Origin: Bacteroidales bacterium
GTDB taxonomy: Bacteria > Bacteroidota > Bacteroidia > Bacteroidales > UBA932
Direction of reading: 5' to 3'
Assembly: GCA_017483985.1 (NCBI GenBank)
Contig: JAFUUB010000040.1
Span: forward strand, 1-31,956
DNA length: 31,956 nt
The position numbers and the translations under genes are program-made. Shown one piece after another: positions 1 to 7,431 of this stretch (its first letter is position 1; the number at the start of each line of letters is the position of its first letter). Under the pieces are notes generated by a model, which saw only the letters and a program-made list of their open reading frames with translations, ran no database searches and was not told where the DNA came from.

Positions 1-2
1 AA

Positions 3-896
3 ATCCATAAATACAAGCCCTGGTCAACGGAAATCAAGAACATATACGACGATATACCGCTTCTTCAAGTAATCTATTCCGGCAGTTCGCTCCTTGCCCT
101 CCAGAAAGGGAATAAGGCCGACCTCAGCCGCAGGTCCATTCCATACACGATGCCCGGCTTATCCTTTCGCGAGTACCTCAACATCCGTAATGGCTGGTCG
201 TTGAAGACAGCTTCGTTAGACGAGATTCTGCACGGGCGCATCGACTTCCCATACGGGGATCATCGGCCCCTTGTTTACTACAAAGACTACTGCAAAACCG
301 GTTTCTATCCCTATTTCCAAGAGAGCGATGCCCCTATACGTCTTGAAAATGCCGTCCTCAGCACCGTGGAAAACGACATCCCTGCTTATGCGGAAATGAC
401 TGTTGCATCTGCAGTCAAGCTGAAGAAACTGATGTACATCCTTTCCAAGAGCGTCCCTTACAAACCCAGCAACGATACCCTGGGCCGCGACCTTGGCATC
501 AGCCGCAACATTATTCCTGATTACATCGAGTATCTCACCAAATCCGGCCTTTTTGGCGCTCTGCACGAACCCGGTCACAGTGACAATCTGCTGATGAAAG
601 TGGAGAAACTTTATCTTGGCAACAGCAACATCGCCCTCGCCCTTTCCGAAGATGGAATCATCGACTCAGGCAACATGCGTGAGACCAACTTCCTGGCCTG
701 GACCTCTCAGGTACATAAAGTCACATCTTCCAAAATCTCCGATTTCGAGATTGACGGCATTACCTTTGAGGTTGGAGGAAAGAACAAAAAAGGCAAACAA
801 ATCAACGATGCCGAGGTTGGATACCTCGTAAAAGACGATATGGAATTTGCCGCAGGCCACTCCATTCCCATCTGGATGTTCGGCTTTATCTATTGA
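3..896 (+). CDS. AAA family ATPase with DUF4143-like C-terminus, 5' end outside window
   Basis: The frame is open from base 3 and ends at TGA 894-896, so the first ATG inside the window (150) is internal and the true start lies upstream. The visible part begins just after the expected Walker A and B region. It contains the sensor-like stretch VIYSGSSLLAL, then the family-typical LSRRSIPYTMPGLSFREYL, a winged-helix-like middle segment, and a C-terminal nuclease-like DUF4143 segment with FEVGGKNKKGKQ and the closing IPIWMFGFIY. This is the pattern of the common Bacteroidetes ATP-binding proteins of unknown role (AAA_14 plus DUF4143), often found singly or near mobile DNA. The partner is unknown. 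By eye the base composition is less GC-rich than the genes to its right, which would fit an accessory gene. The family call is good; the function is not known. Confidence 0.82.
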   Translation: MHKYKPWSTEIKNIYDDIPLLQVIYSGSSLLALQKGNKADLSRRSIPYTMPGLSFREYLNIRNGWSLKTASLDEILHGRIDFPYGDHRPLVYYKDYCKTGFYPYFQESDAPIRLENAVLSTVENDIPAYAEMTVASAVKLKKLMYILSKSVPYKPSNDTLGRDLGISRNIIPDYIEYLTKSGLFGALHEPGHSDNLLMKVEKLYLGNSNIALALSEDGIIDSGNMRETNFLAWTSQVHKVTSSKISDFEIDGITFEVGGKNKKGKQINDAEVGYLVKDDMEFAAGHSIPIWMFGFIY

Positions 897-909
897 GGTA
901 TCAGGCATT

Positions 910-955
910 AAAAAAACGCACAACCTTTCGCTCATTATGCGTAAAAGTTGTGCGT
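910..955 (-). terminator. Rho-independent terminator of tRNA-Phe (minus strand)
   Basis: ACGCACAAC (916-924) pairs perfectly with GTTGTGCGT (947-955). On the minus strand the stem is followed by about seven U residues from the A-run at 910-916. It lies just beyond the 3' end of tRNA-Phe. On the plus strand no T-run follows, so it would terminate the upstream ATPase poorly. Confidence 0.65.
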
Positions 956-990
956 AAATTGCGTAACTTGTTGATTTTCAACGTGTTCTG

Positions 991-1063
991 TGGTGCTGGG
1001 AAGAATCGAACTGCCGACACATGGATTTTCAGTCCATTGCTCTACCATCTGAGCTACAGCACC
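991..1063 (-). tRNA. tRNA-Phe (anticodon GAA)
   Basis: On the minus strand, acceptor GGTGCTG (1063-1057) pairs with CAGCACC (998-992), with discriminator A at 991. The D stem is GCTC/GAGC. The anticodon stem is ATGGA/TCCAT with loop CTGAAAA, giving anticodon GAA. The T loop is TTCGATT. CCA is not encoded. The T stem GGCAG/CTTCC has one C-U mismatch at its third pair. Total length is 73 nt. Confidence 0.95.
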
Positions 1064-1078
1064 ATCGTTTTGGGAATG

Positions 1079-1109
1079 CAAAGTTAGGTATTTTTTCGAA
1101 GTCTGCAAA
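1079..1109 (-). promoter_or_regulatory. Bacteroidetes-type promoter of tRNA-Phe
   Basis: On the minus strand the -33 element is TTTG (1109-1106), followed by a 19-nt spacer and the -7 element TAACTTTG (1086-1079). This matches the known Bacteroides sigma-ABfr consensus exactly. The predicted start is about 10 nt upstream of the mature tRNA. Confidence 0.8.
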
Positions 1110-1146
1110 TGTTTCAGGAACTTTTTTGAAACTTTCCCGTTGCACC

Positions 1147-1177
1147 TATGAATTCTCGCAGGGATTCCCTATCTTTG
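1147..1177 (+). promoter_or_regulatory. Probable promoter of the S9 peptidase gene
   Basis: The -7 box TATCTTTG (1170-1177) matches TAnnTTTG. TATG at 1147-1150, 19 nt upstream, is a 3-of-4 match to the TTTG -33 box. The start of transcription would fall near 1184, which supports translation from 1228 and leaves a short leader. Confidence 0.55.
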
Positions 1178-1227
1178 AAAAGATTGGCCATTAGGCTGAT
1201 GGCATGAGAATTAATTCCCTATTCGAT

Positions 1228-4038
1228 ATGAAACAGAAATTTTTCTCCCTGTTGCTCGTCCTGCTGGCGGCCGGAACTCCGGCCCTGGCCCAGAAAAAGG
1301 CGATGGACCATGATGTCTACGACGGCTGGCAGCGCGTCGTGACCCCGCAACTGACGCCGGACGGCAGTATCCTCTCTTATCAGATCGCGCCGCAGGAAGG
1401 CGACGCCGAACTGATCCTCCGCCGGGTCTTCGACGGCAGGGAAGTGCGCATCCCGCGTGGCTCGGGCCTGTTGACGGACGGCCAGTGGGCCTATTGCCTG
1501 GTCAAGCCCGAATTCCAGAAGACCCGCCAGGCAAAGATCGAGAAGAAAAAAGCCGACCAGATGCCGAAGGATTCGCTGGCGGTGGTCAATCTCAAGACCC
1601 TGGAAATCAAGAAATATGCGGACGTGAAGTCGTTCAAGGCCGGTGTGGACAAGATGCCCTACGCCGCCTACGCATTCGACAAGGGGCTCGTCATCCTCAA
1701 CCCCGCGGACGGGTCGGTGGACACCTTGAGGCATACGGATCAGTTCGTCTTCAGCCGCGACGGCAGCAAATTGGCCCTGACCTTCAAAAAGGACAAGAAA
1801 GACAGCCTTTCATACAGCGGGATCGCCCTGTATGACCCTGCGACCCGGAAACTGAACGCCCTGGACCGGGACAAGCCGTTCTACGGCGGACTGGCTTTCG
1901 ATGACAGCGGCCGGAAACTGGCTTTCCTCGCCTCTACGGACTCCGTAAAGGACGGCAACAAGCATTGCGCCATCCTGCTGTCCGAGGACGGCCGCGCTCC
2001 GCAGACCGTTGTCGAACAGGGATATAAGGGCAAGAATGACTGGACGTTCAATGAGAACGCCGCACCGTTCTTCTCCAAATCCGGCGGCCGGCTGTTTGCC
2101 GGTATCGCCCCCTTCATCGGCCCGAAGGATACGACGATCGTGGATTTCGAGACCGCCAAGGTGGATATCTGGAACTGGGACGCCCTGCTGACCCCGCCGA
2201 TGCAGAAGGTCCAGGCCTCCCGCATTACCCGGCGGACCTATCCGGTCGTCATTGACCTGGCTGCTTCCCGTCCGGTCCTGCTGTCCGAGAATGATTTCGA
2301 GTCCCTGACCTATATTCAGGGCGGAGACGGCGCCTGGGCCTTTGCCGTGGACGATGCCCCGTACCGGCTTTCTTCTTATTGGGATTCGAACAATTACAAT
2401 GACATCCGCCTGGTCTCCCTGCGGGACGGCTCGCGCAAGGATGTGGCCGTCAAATTGCCCGGCTCGGCACGAATCTCCCCGGAAGGGAAGTATGTGATCT
2501 GGTACAACTATGATGACAGTCAGTGGTATACCTATGATATCGCCACGCAGGAAGAGGTCTGCCTGACGGCCGACAGCCGTGTCAATTTCTATGATGAAGA
2601 AGATGACCATCCGTCCCCGGCCGGACCGTACGACCGCAATCCCGTCTGGACGGCGGGCGACGAGTATGTCCTGATCTGCGACCGGTACGATGTCTGGAAA
2701 TTCAAGGCGGACGGCAGCAAGGTCGAATGCCTGACCAAGGGCGTCGGCCGGGAGAACCGGATCCGGTTCGGAAAGACGTCCTATATCGATTACGGATGGA
2801 CCGCCAATGACCGCCGGCTGGGTGCGACGGCTGTTCCGACCGAGACCGGACAGTTCTGGCTGTCGGCCTTCGATGAGGTGTCCAAGCAGAACGGCTTGGC
2901 CGTGGTGACCGGTCTGAAACCGCAGGCGCCCGTCTGGTATGTCGAGCCGTCTTCCTTCGGGGCCGTCGTCATCGCGCGCAATGCGCCGGTCGTCGCTTTT
3001 ACGAAAGGGGACTACCGCCATCCGTATAACCTGTATCTGGCTTACGATGCGACCAAGAAGGGCCTTTCCACAAAACCGTTCAGTCTCAAACCTTCCCTGC
3101 AGAAGCGCGTGGATGCGGCTTATGTCCTGACCGACATCAACAAGCAGCAGGCGGATTACCGCTGGGGCGATGCCCAACTGGTGCATTGGACGGCCTACGA
3201 CGGCACGCCGCTGGACGGCATCCTGATCGTGCCCGAAGACCTGAAGCCGGGGGAGAAGATCCCGATGATGATCTATTTCTATGAGCGGAACTCCGAGACG
3301 CTGTACAATTACCGGCAGCCGGCGCCTTCCCGTTCGACCGTCAATCCGGCCATGTACGTCAGCAACGGCTATGCGTTCTTCATCCCGGACATCGTCTACA
3401 AGGACGGACATCCGGGCGAGAGCGCCTACAACTGCATCTGCTCCGGCGCGGAAGCGATGTGCGAGCAGTTCGGGTTCATCGATAAAGACCGTATGGCCAT
3501 CCAGGGCCAGAGCTGGGGCGGTTACCAGACGGCTTACCTGATCACGCGTACGGACATGTTCGCGGCGGCGGGGGCCGGAGCGCCGGTCGGCAACATGACC
3601 AGTGCCTATGGCGGCATCCGCTGGGAGTCCGGCCTGGTGCGGGCCATGCAGTATGAACACGGCCAGAGCCGCATCGGCAAATCCATCTGGGACGAGGGCG
3701 GTCTCGAACTGTACATCGAGAATTCCCCGATCTTCCATGTGGACAAGGTGAATACGCCGGTGCTGATCATGGCCAACGACGCGGATGGCGCCGTTCCGTG
3801 GTACCAGGGCATCGAATTCTTCTCCGACCTGCGCCGTTTCAGCAAACCGGCCTGGATGCTGACCTACAACGATGAGGCGCACAACCTGGTCGAGCGCCGC
3901 AACAGCAAGGACCTGAGCAAACGGTTGCAGCAGTTCTTCGACCATTACCTGAAGGGGGCTCCGATGCCGGTGTGGATGAAATACGGCGTCCCGACCCACC
4001 GGAAGGGACAGGAGTTCGGTTTCGAATACGCCGAATAA
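1228..4038 (+). CDS. Secreted S9 family (prolyl oligopeptidase-like) peptidase
   Basis: A 936-residue protein, starting at the second in-frame ATG. An ATG at 1204 is possible, but 1228 gives a clean signal peptide (MKQKFFSLLLVLLAAG, ending near ALAQ), so a periplasmic or envelope enzyme is expected. The N-terminal two thirds carry beta-propeller-like repeats with WD40/PD40-type segments. The C-terminal third is the alpha/beta-hydrolase domain. The nucleophile is Ser762 in GQSWGGY (the S9 GxSxGG motif), the acid is Asp853 in DADGAVPW, and the base is His885 in NDEAHNL. The triad is complete, so it should be active, probably cleaving peptides after or near proline or acting as an oligopeptidase. 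It is a single gene with its own promoter and a strong terminator after the stop. The family is sure; the exact peptide specificity is not. Confidence 0.9.
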   Translation: MKQKFFSLLLVLLAAGTPALAQKKAMDHDVYDGWQRVVTPQLTPDGSILSYQIAPQEGDAELILRRVFDGREVRIPRGSGLLTDGQWAYCLVKPEFQKTRQAKIEKKKADQMPKDSLAVVNLKTLEIKKYADVKSFKAGVDKMPYAAYAFDKGLVILNPADGSVDTLRHTDQFVFSRDGSKLALTFKKDKKDSLSYSGIALYDPATRKLNALDRDKPFYGGLAFDDSGRKLAFLASTDSVKDGNKHCAILLSEDGRAPQTVVEQGYKGKNDWTFNENAAPFFSKSGGRLFAGIAPFIGPKDTTIVDFETAKVDIWNWDALLTPPMQKVQASRITRRTYPVVIDLAASRPVLLSENDFESLTYIQGGDGAWAFAVDDAPYRLSSYWDSNNYNDIRLVSLRDGSRKDVAVKLPGSARISPEGKYVIWYNYDDSQWYTYDIATQEEVCLTADSRVNFYDEEDDHPSPAGPYDRNPVWTAGDEYVLICDRYDVWKFKADGSKVECLTKGVGRENRIRFGKTSYIDYGWTANDRRLGATAVPTETGQFWLSAFDEVSKQNGLAVVTGLKPQAPVWYVEPSSFGAVVIARNAPVVAFTKGDYRHPYNLYLAYDATKKGLSTKPFSLKPSLQKRVDAAYVLTDINKQQADYRWGDAQLVHWTAYDGTPLDGILIVPEDLKPGEKIPMMIYFYERNSETLYNYRQPAPSRSTVNPAMYVSNGYAFFIPDIVYKDGHPGESAYNCICSGAEAMCEQFGFIDKDRMAIQGQSWGGYQTAYLITRTDMFAAAGAGAPVGNMTSAYGGIRWESGLVRAMQYEHGQSRIGKSIWDEGGLELYIENSPIFHVDKVNTPVLIMANDADGAVPWYQGIEFFSDLRRFSKPAWMLTYNDEAHNLVERRNSKDLSKRLQQFFDHYLKGAPMPVWMKYGVPTHRKGQEFGFEYAE

Positions 4039-4046
4039 TGGACGTA

Positions 4047-4098
4047 GTCCCTACAAAAAAAGAGAAGGTCCGTCGACCTTCTCTTTTTTTGTAGGGAC
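4047..4098. terminator. Bidirectional terminator shared by the S9 peptidase gene and tRNA-Val
   Basis: A perfect inverted repeat with 24-nt arms (4047-4070 and 4075-4098) and the 4-nt loop CGTC. The core GAGAAGGTC/GACCTTCTC is flanked by A7 on the left and T7 on the right, so each strand reads stem followed by a U-run. It lies between the S9 stop codon and the 3' end of the converging tRNA-Val. The right arm runs into the tRNA acceptor strand (4092-4098). Confidence 0.9.
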
Positions 4099-4166
4099 GA
4101 TCGGATTCGAACCGATGACCTCTTCAATGTGACTGAAGCGCTCTAAACCAGCTGAGCTACGCCCCT
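4092..4166 (-). tRNA. tRNA-Val (anticodon read as CAC)
   Basis: On the minus strand, acceptor AGGGGCG (4166-4160) pairs with CGTCCCT (4099-4093, with one G-U), and the discriminator is A at 4092. The D stem is GCTC/GAGC. The anticodon stem CTTCA/TGAAG is perfect and encloses the loop GTCACAT. With U33 in the second loop position the anticodon is CAC (valine, GUG). The T arm ATCGG-TTCGAAT-CCGAT is perfect. Length 75 nt; CCA is not encoded. Loop bases G32 and U38 are unusual. The gene is certain; the isoacceptor call is a little less so. Confidence 0.85.
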
Positions 4167-4183
4167 GAATTTTTTCGGGAGAG

Positions 4184-4215
4184 CAAAGGTCGTACATTTT
4201 CTCGAAATAAACAAA
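4184..4215 (-). promoter_or_regulatory. Probable promoter of tRNA-Val
   Basis: On the minus strand, TTTG (4215-4212), a 20-nt spacer, then GACCTTTG (4191-4184), which keeps the TTTG half of the -7 element and one of the two leading bases. It sits about 17 nt upstream of the mature tRNA. Confidence 0.5.
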
Positions 4216-4230
4216 TTTTCGGAAAATAAA

Positions 4231-4260
4231 CTTGTTTGTGAAAAAAAATCCCTATATTTG
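4231..4260 (+). promoter_or_regulatory. Probable promoter of the DUF4332 gene
   Basis: The -7 element TATATTTG (4253-4260) is a full match to TAnnTTTG. CTTG (4231-4234), 18 nt upstream, is a 3-of-4 match to the -33 element. It is divergent from the tRNA-Val promoter and gives a leader of about 50 nt. Confidence 0.6.
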
Positions 4261-4316
4261 AAGTCAGAGTAAACACCAAGGTAAGAATTGTTTAACCCCC
4301 TTAATTCATAAACACT

Positions 4317-4724
4317 ATGGCTTATAAGATTATCGACATCCAGGGCATCGGTCCTGTGTATGCTGAAAAACTGATCGCTGTCGGTATCGAGACCGTCCCG
4401 CAACTCCTTGAGAAAGGCAAGAGCCCGAAGGGCCGCAAGGAACTCGAGGATACGACCGGTATCCGTCATGACCTCATCCTGACCTGGGTCAACCACGCTG
4501 ACCTGTTCCGCGTCAAGGGCATCGGTCCCCAGTTCTCCGAACTGCTCGAGGCCGCTGGTGTCGACACCGTCAAGGAACTCGCCCACCGCAATGCCGCCAA
4601 TCTCGAAAAGACCATGATCGAGGTCAACGAGAAAGAGCACCGCACCAAGAGAGTCCCTACCGCCGGTGAACTCCAGAAGATGATCGACCAGGCCAAGGAA
4701 CTCCCTGCTGTCGTGACCTATTAA
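4317..4724 (+). CDS. DUF4332 domain protein with two helix-hairpin-helix motifs
   Basis: A 135-residue cytoplasmic protein with no signal peptide or membrane segment. Two similar halves each carry a helix-hairpin-helix motif: IQGIGPVYAEKLIAVGI (residues 8-24) and VKGIGPQFSELLEAAGV (around residues 66-82). The GIGP loops are the classic backbone-binding hairpins of DNA-binding HhH proteins. This matches the DUF4332 family, for which a nucleic-acid-binding role is usually proposed but, as far as I know, no precise function is settled. It has its own promoter upstream and a hairpin terminator directly after the stop, so it is monocistronic. A consistent codon pattern suggests good expression, possibly as a small nucleoid-type protein; that last point is inference. 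Confidence 0.85.
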   Translation: MAYKIIDIQGIGPVYAEKLIAVGIETVPQLLEKGKSPKGRKELEDTTGIRHDLILTWVNHADLFRVKGIGPQFSELLEAAGVDTVKELAHRNAANLEKTMIEVNEKEHRTKRVPTAGELQKMIDQAKELPAVVTY

Positions 4725-4743
4725 TCCCGTGTGCTGAATTATG

Positions 4744-4770
4744 GGCCGGCCTTCCGAGACCGGCCTTTTT
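4744..4770 (+). terminator. Rho-independent terminator after the DUF4332 gene
   Basis: GGCCGG (4744-4749) pairs with CCGGCC (4760-4765) around a 10-nt loop and is followed by TTTTT (4766-4770). It separates this gene from the GH3 gene starting at 4787. Confidence 0.75.
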
Positions 4771-4786
4771 ATTACCCATAGACTGT

Positions 4787-7312
4787 ATGAAACCCTTTAT
4801 GAAACCCATCCTTTATGGAATGGCATCGGCCGCCTTGCTGTCCGCCTGTAATAGCGGTTCCGTCGGATCCGCCGGCAGCGGTGCCTTCCCGACTCCGGCC
4901 ATCCCGCAGGACAAAACCCTCGAAGCCAATGTCGAAAAGACCCTGAAAAAAATGACCCTCGACGAAAAGGTCGGCCAAATGGTCCAGATCACGATCGACC
5001 AGGTCATGGACGGCATCGAGGTGGATGAAGCCAAACTCGAGCAGGTCGTCGGCCAGTACAAGGTCGGGTCCATCCTGAACGTCATCGCCAGCCGGGCCCA
5101 GACGGCCGCCCACACTGCGCGTGTCGTCCGTCGTTTCCAGGAAGTCTCCATGGACAAGATCGGCATCCCGTGCCTGTACGGCCTGGACCAGATCCATGGC
5201 GCGACCTATTTGTCGGATGCCGTTTTCTTCCCGCAGGAGATCAATATCGCGGCCTCCTTCAACCGGGAAAACGCCCGCAACATGGGCAATGTGCTGGCTT
5301 ATGAGACCCGCGCTTCCCTGACCCCGTGGGTGTTCTCCCCGGTCATGGACCTCGGCCGTGATGCCCGCTGGTCCCGCGGCTGGGAGAGCTGGGGCGAAGA
5401 TCCGTACCTCTCTGCGGAGATGGCCCGCGAAATCACAATCGCCGACCAGGGCACGGACCCGAACCACATCCCTGTCGACAAGGTTGCCGCCTGCGCCAAG
5501 CATTACCTGGCCTATGGCATTCCGCTGACGGGCAAGGACCGTACACCGGCCTATACCTCCGTACAGGAACTCCGCGAACGTTATTTCGCCCCGTTCAAGG
5601 AGAGCATCCGCGCCGGAGCCCTCAGCGTCATGGTCAATTCCGCTTCCATCAACGGCGTCCCGGTGCATGCGAGCAAGGAACTCCTGACCGGCTGGCTGAA
5701 GGAAGGGCTGAACTGGGATGGCATGATCGTCACCGACTGGGCCGACGTGAACAACCTTTATACGCGTGAGCACGTCGCCGCCAACAAGGTGGAAGCCCTG
5801 GCCCTGGCCGTCAACGCCGGCATCGACATGATCATGGATCCGTATGACGTCAAATGCTGCGACGACCTGAAGACCGCCATCGACCAGGGACTGATCCCGA
5901 TGTCCCGCATCGACGATGCCGTCCGCCGCATCCTCCGTCTCAAATACCGCCTCGACCTGTTCGAGCACCCGGTCTGGGATACCTCCGCTTTCGAAATGGG
6001 TCGTGCCGACTACAAGGAACTGGCCCTGGCCGCGGCCATCGAATCCGAGGTCCTGCTCAAGAACGAGGGCGGCATCCTCCCGCTCAAGCAGGGGACCCGC
6101 ATCCTGGTCACCGGCCCGAACGGCAACTCCATGCGGACGCTGAACGGCGGCTGGTCCTATACCTGGCAGGGCTCCGATACCAAGGAATTCGCGCAGGCCA
6201 ATACCATTTATGAGGCCCTGGCCAACAAGTTCGGCGCCGGGAACGTCCGGTATGTCCCGGGCGTGACCTACAAGCCGGGCGGTGACTGGCAGGCGGAAGA
6301 CGCCTCCGGGCTGCTGCTGGCCGCCGGAGCCGCGTTCCTGTCGGATGTCATCGTCTGCTGCATCGGCGAGAACAGCTACTGCGAGACGCCGGGCAACATG
6401 AACGACCTGAACCTGTCCGAGAACCAGAAGACGCTGGTAAAGGCCCTTGCCAAGACCGGGAAACCGATCATCCTCGTGCTGAACGAAGGCCGTCCGCGCA
6501 TCATCAATGACATCGAACCCCTGGCCGATGCCGTCATCGACGTCTTCCTGCCCTCCAATTACGGCGGGGATGCCCTGGCGGAACTGCTTGCCGGCGATGC
6601 CAACTTCAGCGCTAAGATGCCGATTACCTATCCGAAGTACATCAATGCCCTCCATACCTATGATTACAAGGTCTCCGAGAATGTCTCCACGATGGCCGGC
6701 GAGTACAACTACGACGCCAAGATGGACGTCCAGTGGGAGTTCGGCCACGGCCTGAGCTACACGACCTTCGAGTATGGCAACCTGCGGGTGGTCGATCCGA
6801 AGACGGGAGCGGAGATCGCGGGCAAGGCTTCCGGCATGGCCGGCAGTTTCGACCTGAATGCCCTGATCAAGAAGGCTTCCGACGGGGAAGAGCTGACGGA
6901 TGAGGAGAAGAAGGCGCTGGCCCAGGCCTATGGCCAGCAGCAGGAGACCGTCGCGGCGAAAGCTCCTGAGGCGGCTGTCGTCTTTACGCCCGCTGACGAA
7001 CTGGTGTTCAAGGTGACCGTAAAGAATACCGGCGACCGGGCCGGCAAGGAGGCGGTTCTGCTGTATTCCAGCGATCTGGTAGCCAGCATGGTGCCGGACA
7101 ACCGCCGTCTGCGCGATTTCGAGAAGATTTCCCTGGAACCGGGCGAGAGCAAGGAGGTGGAATTCCGCATTCCGGCTTCTGACCTGGCCTTTGTCGGACA
7201 GGATGGAAAATGGCGCCTGGAAGCCGGTGATTTCCGGATTTCGGTCGGGAATCAGTACATTCTGATCAAATGTTCCGACACAAAGGTTTGGAATCATCAG
7301 AATATTGATTAA
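4787..7312 (+). CDS. Glycoside hydrolase family 3 lipoprotein (beta-glucosidase type)
   Basis: An 841-residue protein. The N-terminus MKPFMKPILYGMASAALLSAC has a lipobox (LSAC, Cys21), so it is a predicted lipoprotein. The GH3 (alpha/beta)8 domain covers about residues 40-370, with EKVGQMVQ, YGLDQIHG and the active-site stretch MIVTDWADV, where Asp317 is the predicted nucleophile. The second GH3 domain (about 400-665) has LLKNEGGILPL and the segment after GENSYCETPG. A fibronectin-III-like domain closes the protein (about 731-830). The sequence closely resembles beta-glucosidases of the BoGH3B type from Bacteroides xyloglucan loci, which release terminal glucose from beta-glucans. About 55 charged, alanine-rich residues (about 672-730) are inserted before the Fn3 domain. 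No promoter of the usual form was found. The substrate is inferred from family only. Confidence 0.9.
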   Translation: MKPFMKPILYGMASAALLSACNSGSVGSAGSGAFPTPAIPQDKTLEANVEKTLKKMTLDEKVGQMVQITIDQVMDGIEVDEAKLEQVVGQYKVGSILNVIASRAQTAAHTARVVRRFQEVSMDKIGIPCLYGLDQIHGATYLSDAVFFPQEINIAASFNRENARNMGNVLAYETRASLTPWVFSPVMDLGRDARWSRGWESWGEDPYLSAEMAREITIADQGTDPNHIPVDKVAACAKHYLAYGIPLTGKDRTPAYTSVQELRERYFAPFKESIRAGALSVMVNSASINGVPVHASKELLTGWLKEGLNWDGMIVTDWADVNNLYTREHVAANKVEALALAVNAGIDMIMDPYDVKCCDDLKTAIDQGLIPMSRIDDAVRRILRLKYRLDLFEHPVWDTSAFEMGRADYKELALAAAIESEVLLKNEGGILPLKQGTRILVTGPNGNSMRTLNGGWSYTWQGSDTKEFAQANTIYEALANKFGAGNVRYVPGVTYKPGGDWQAEDASGLLLAAGAAFLSDVIVCCIGENSYCETPGNMNDLNLSENQKTLVKALAKTGKPIILVLNEGRPRIINDIEPLADAVIDVFLPSNYGGDALAELLAGDANFSAKMPITYPKYINALHTYDYKVSENVSTMAGEYNYDAKMDVQWEFGHGLSYTTFEYGNLRVVDPKTGAEIAGKASGMAGSFDLNALIKKASDGEELTDEEKKALAQAYGQQQETVAAKAPEAAVVFTPADELVFKVTVKNTGDRAGKEAVLLYSSDLVASMVPDNRRLRDFEKISLEPGESKEVEFRIPASDLAFVGQDGKWRLEAGDFRISVGNQYILIKCSDTKVWNHQNID

Positions 7313-7317
7313 ATTTG
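7287..7317 (+). promoter_or_regulatory. Promoter of tRNA-Pro, overlapping the GH3 stop codon
   Basis: TTTG (7287-7290), a 19-nt spacer and TAAATTTG (7310-7317) form a full match to the Bacteroidetes consensus. The TAA of the GH3 stop codon (7310-7312) is also the start of the -7 element. A small hairpin (AGTCCGA 7319-7325 with TCGGACT 7336-7342) lies between the promoter and the tRNA. Confidence 0.8.
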
Positions 7318-7346
7318 CAGTCCGATTTGAAAAACTCGGACTATTT

Positions 7347-7419
7347 CTGGATGTAGCGCAGTTGGTAGCGCACCTGGTTAGGGACCAGGAGGTCGCTGGT
7401 TCAAGTCCAGTCATCCAGA
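7347..7419 (+). tRNA. tRNA-Pro (anticodon AGG)
   Basis: Acceptor CTGGATG (7347-7353) pairs perfectly with CATCCAG (7412-7418), and the discriminator is A73 at 7419. The D stem is GCGC/GCGC. The anticodon stem CCTGG/CCAGG encloses the loop TTAGGGA, giving anticodon AGG. The T arm is GCTGG-TTCAAGT-CCAGT, whose outermost G-T pair is a wobble. C1-G72 together with A73 and G35/G36 are the recognised proline identity elements. CCA is not encoded. A genomic A34 proline anticodon is uncommon in bacteria. Confidence 0.9.
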
Positions 7420-7420
7420 C
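7387..7420 (+). repeat. Left copy of a 34-bp direct repeat (tRNA-Pro 3' end; attL-like)
   Basis: The last three bases of the anticodon stem, the variable loop, the T arm, the acceptor strand, A73 and one further base (7420) are repeated without mismatch at 18299-18332. Identity stops abruptly on both sides (C versus T before it, GAC versus CTG after it). This copy sits in the intact tRNA gene. Confidence 0.9.
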
Positions 7421-7431
7421 GACTCCGAATC

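Noticed and set aside
893..1087. Small plus-strand frame over tRNA-Phe
   Set aside because: Most of it is antisense to the tRNA gene and the terminator hairpin.
1810..3999. Long open frame on the minus strand opposite the S9 peptidase gene (729 codons)
   Set aside because: It mirrors a GC-rich coding gene with strong codon bias, has no recognisable domain and is rich in low-information His/Arg/Asp runs. The same pattern occurs opposite the GH3, SusC, HTCS and GH2 genes.
4772..7414. 880-codon minus-strand frame spanning GH3 and tRNA-Pro
   Set aside because: It runs through a tRNA gene and a confirmed GH3 gene and shows no protein family features; an antisense shadow.
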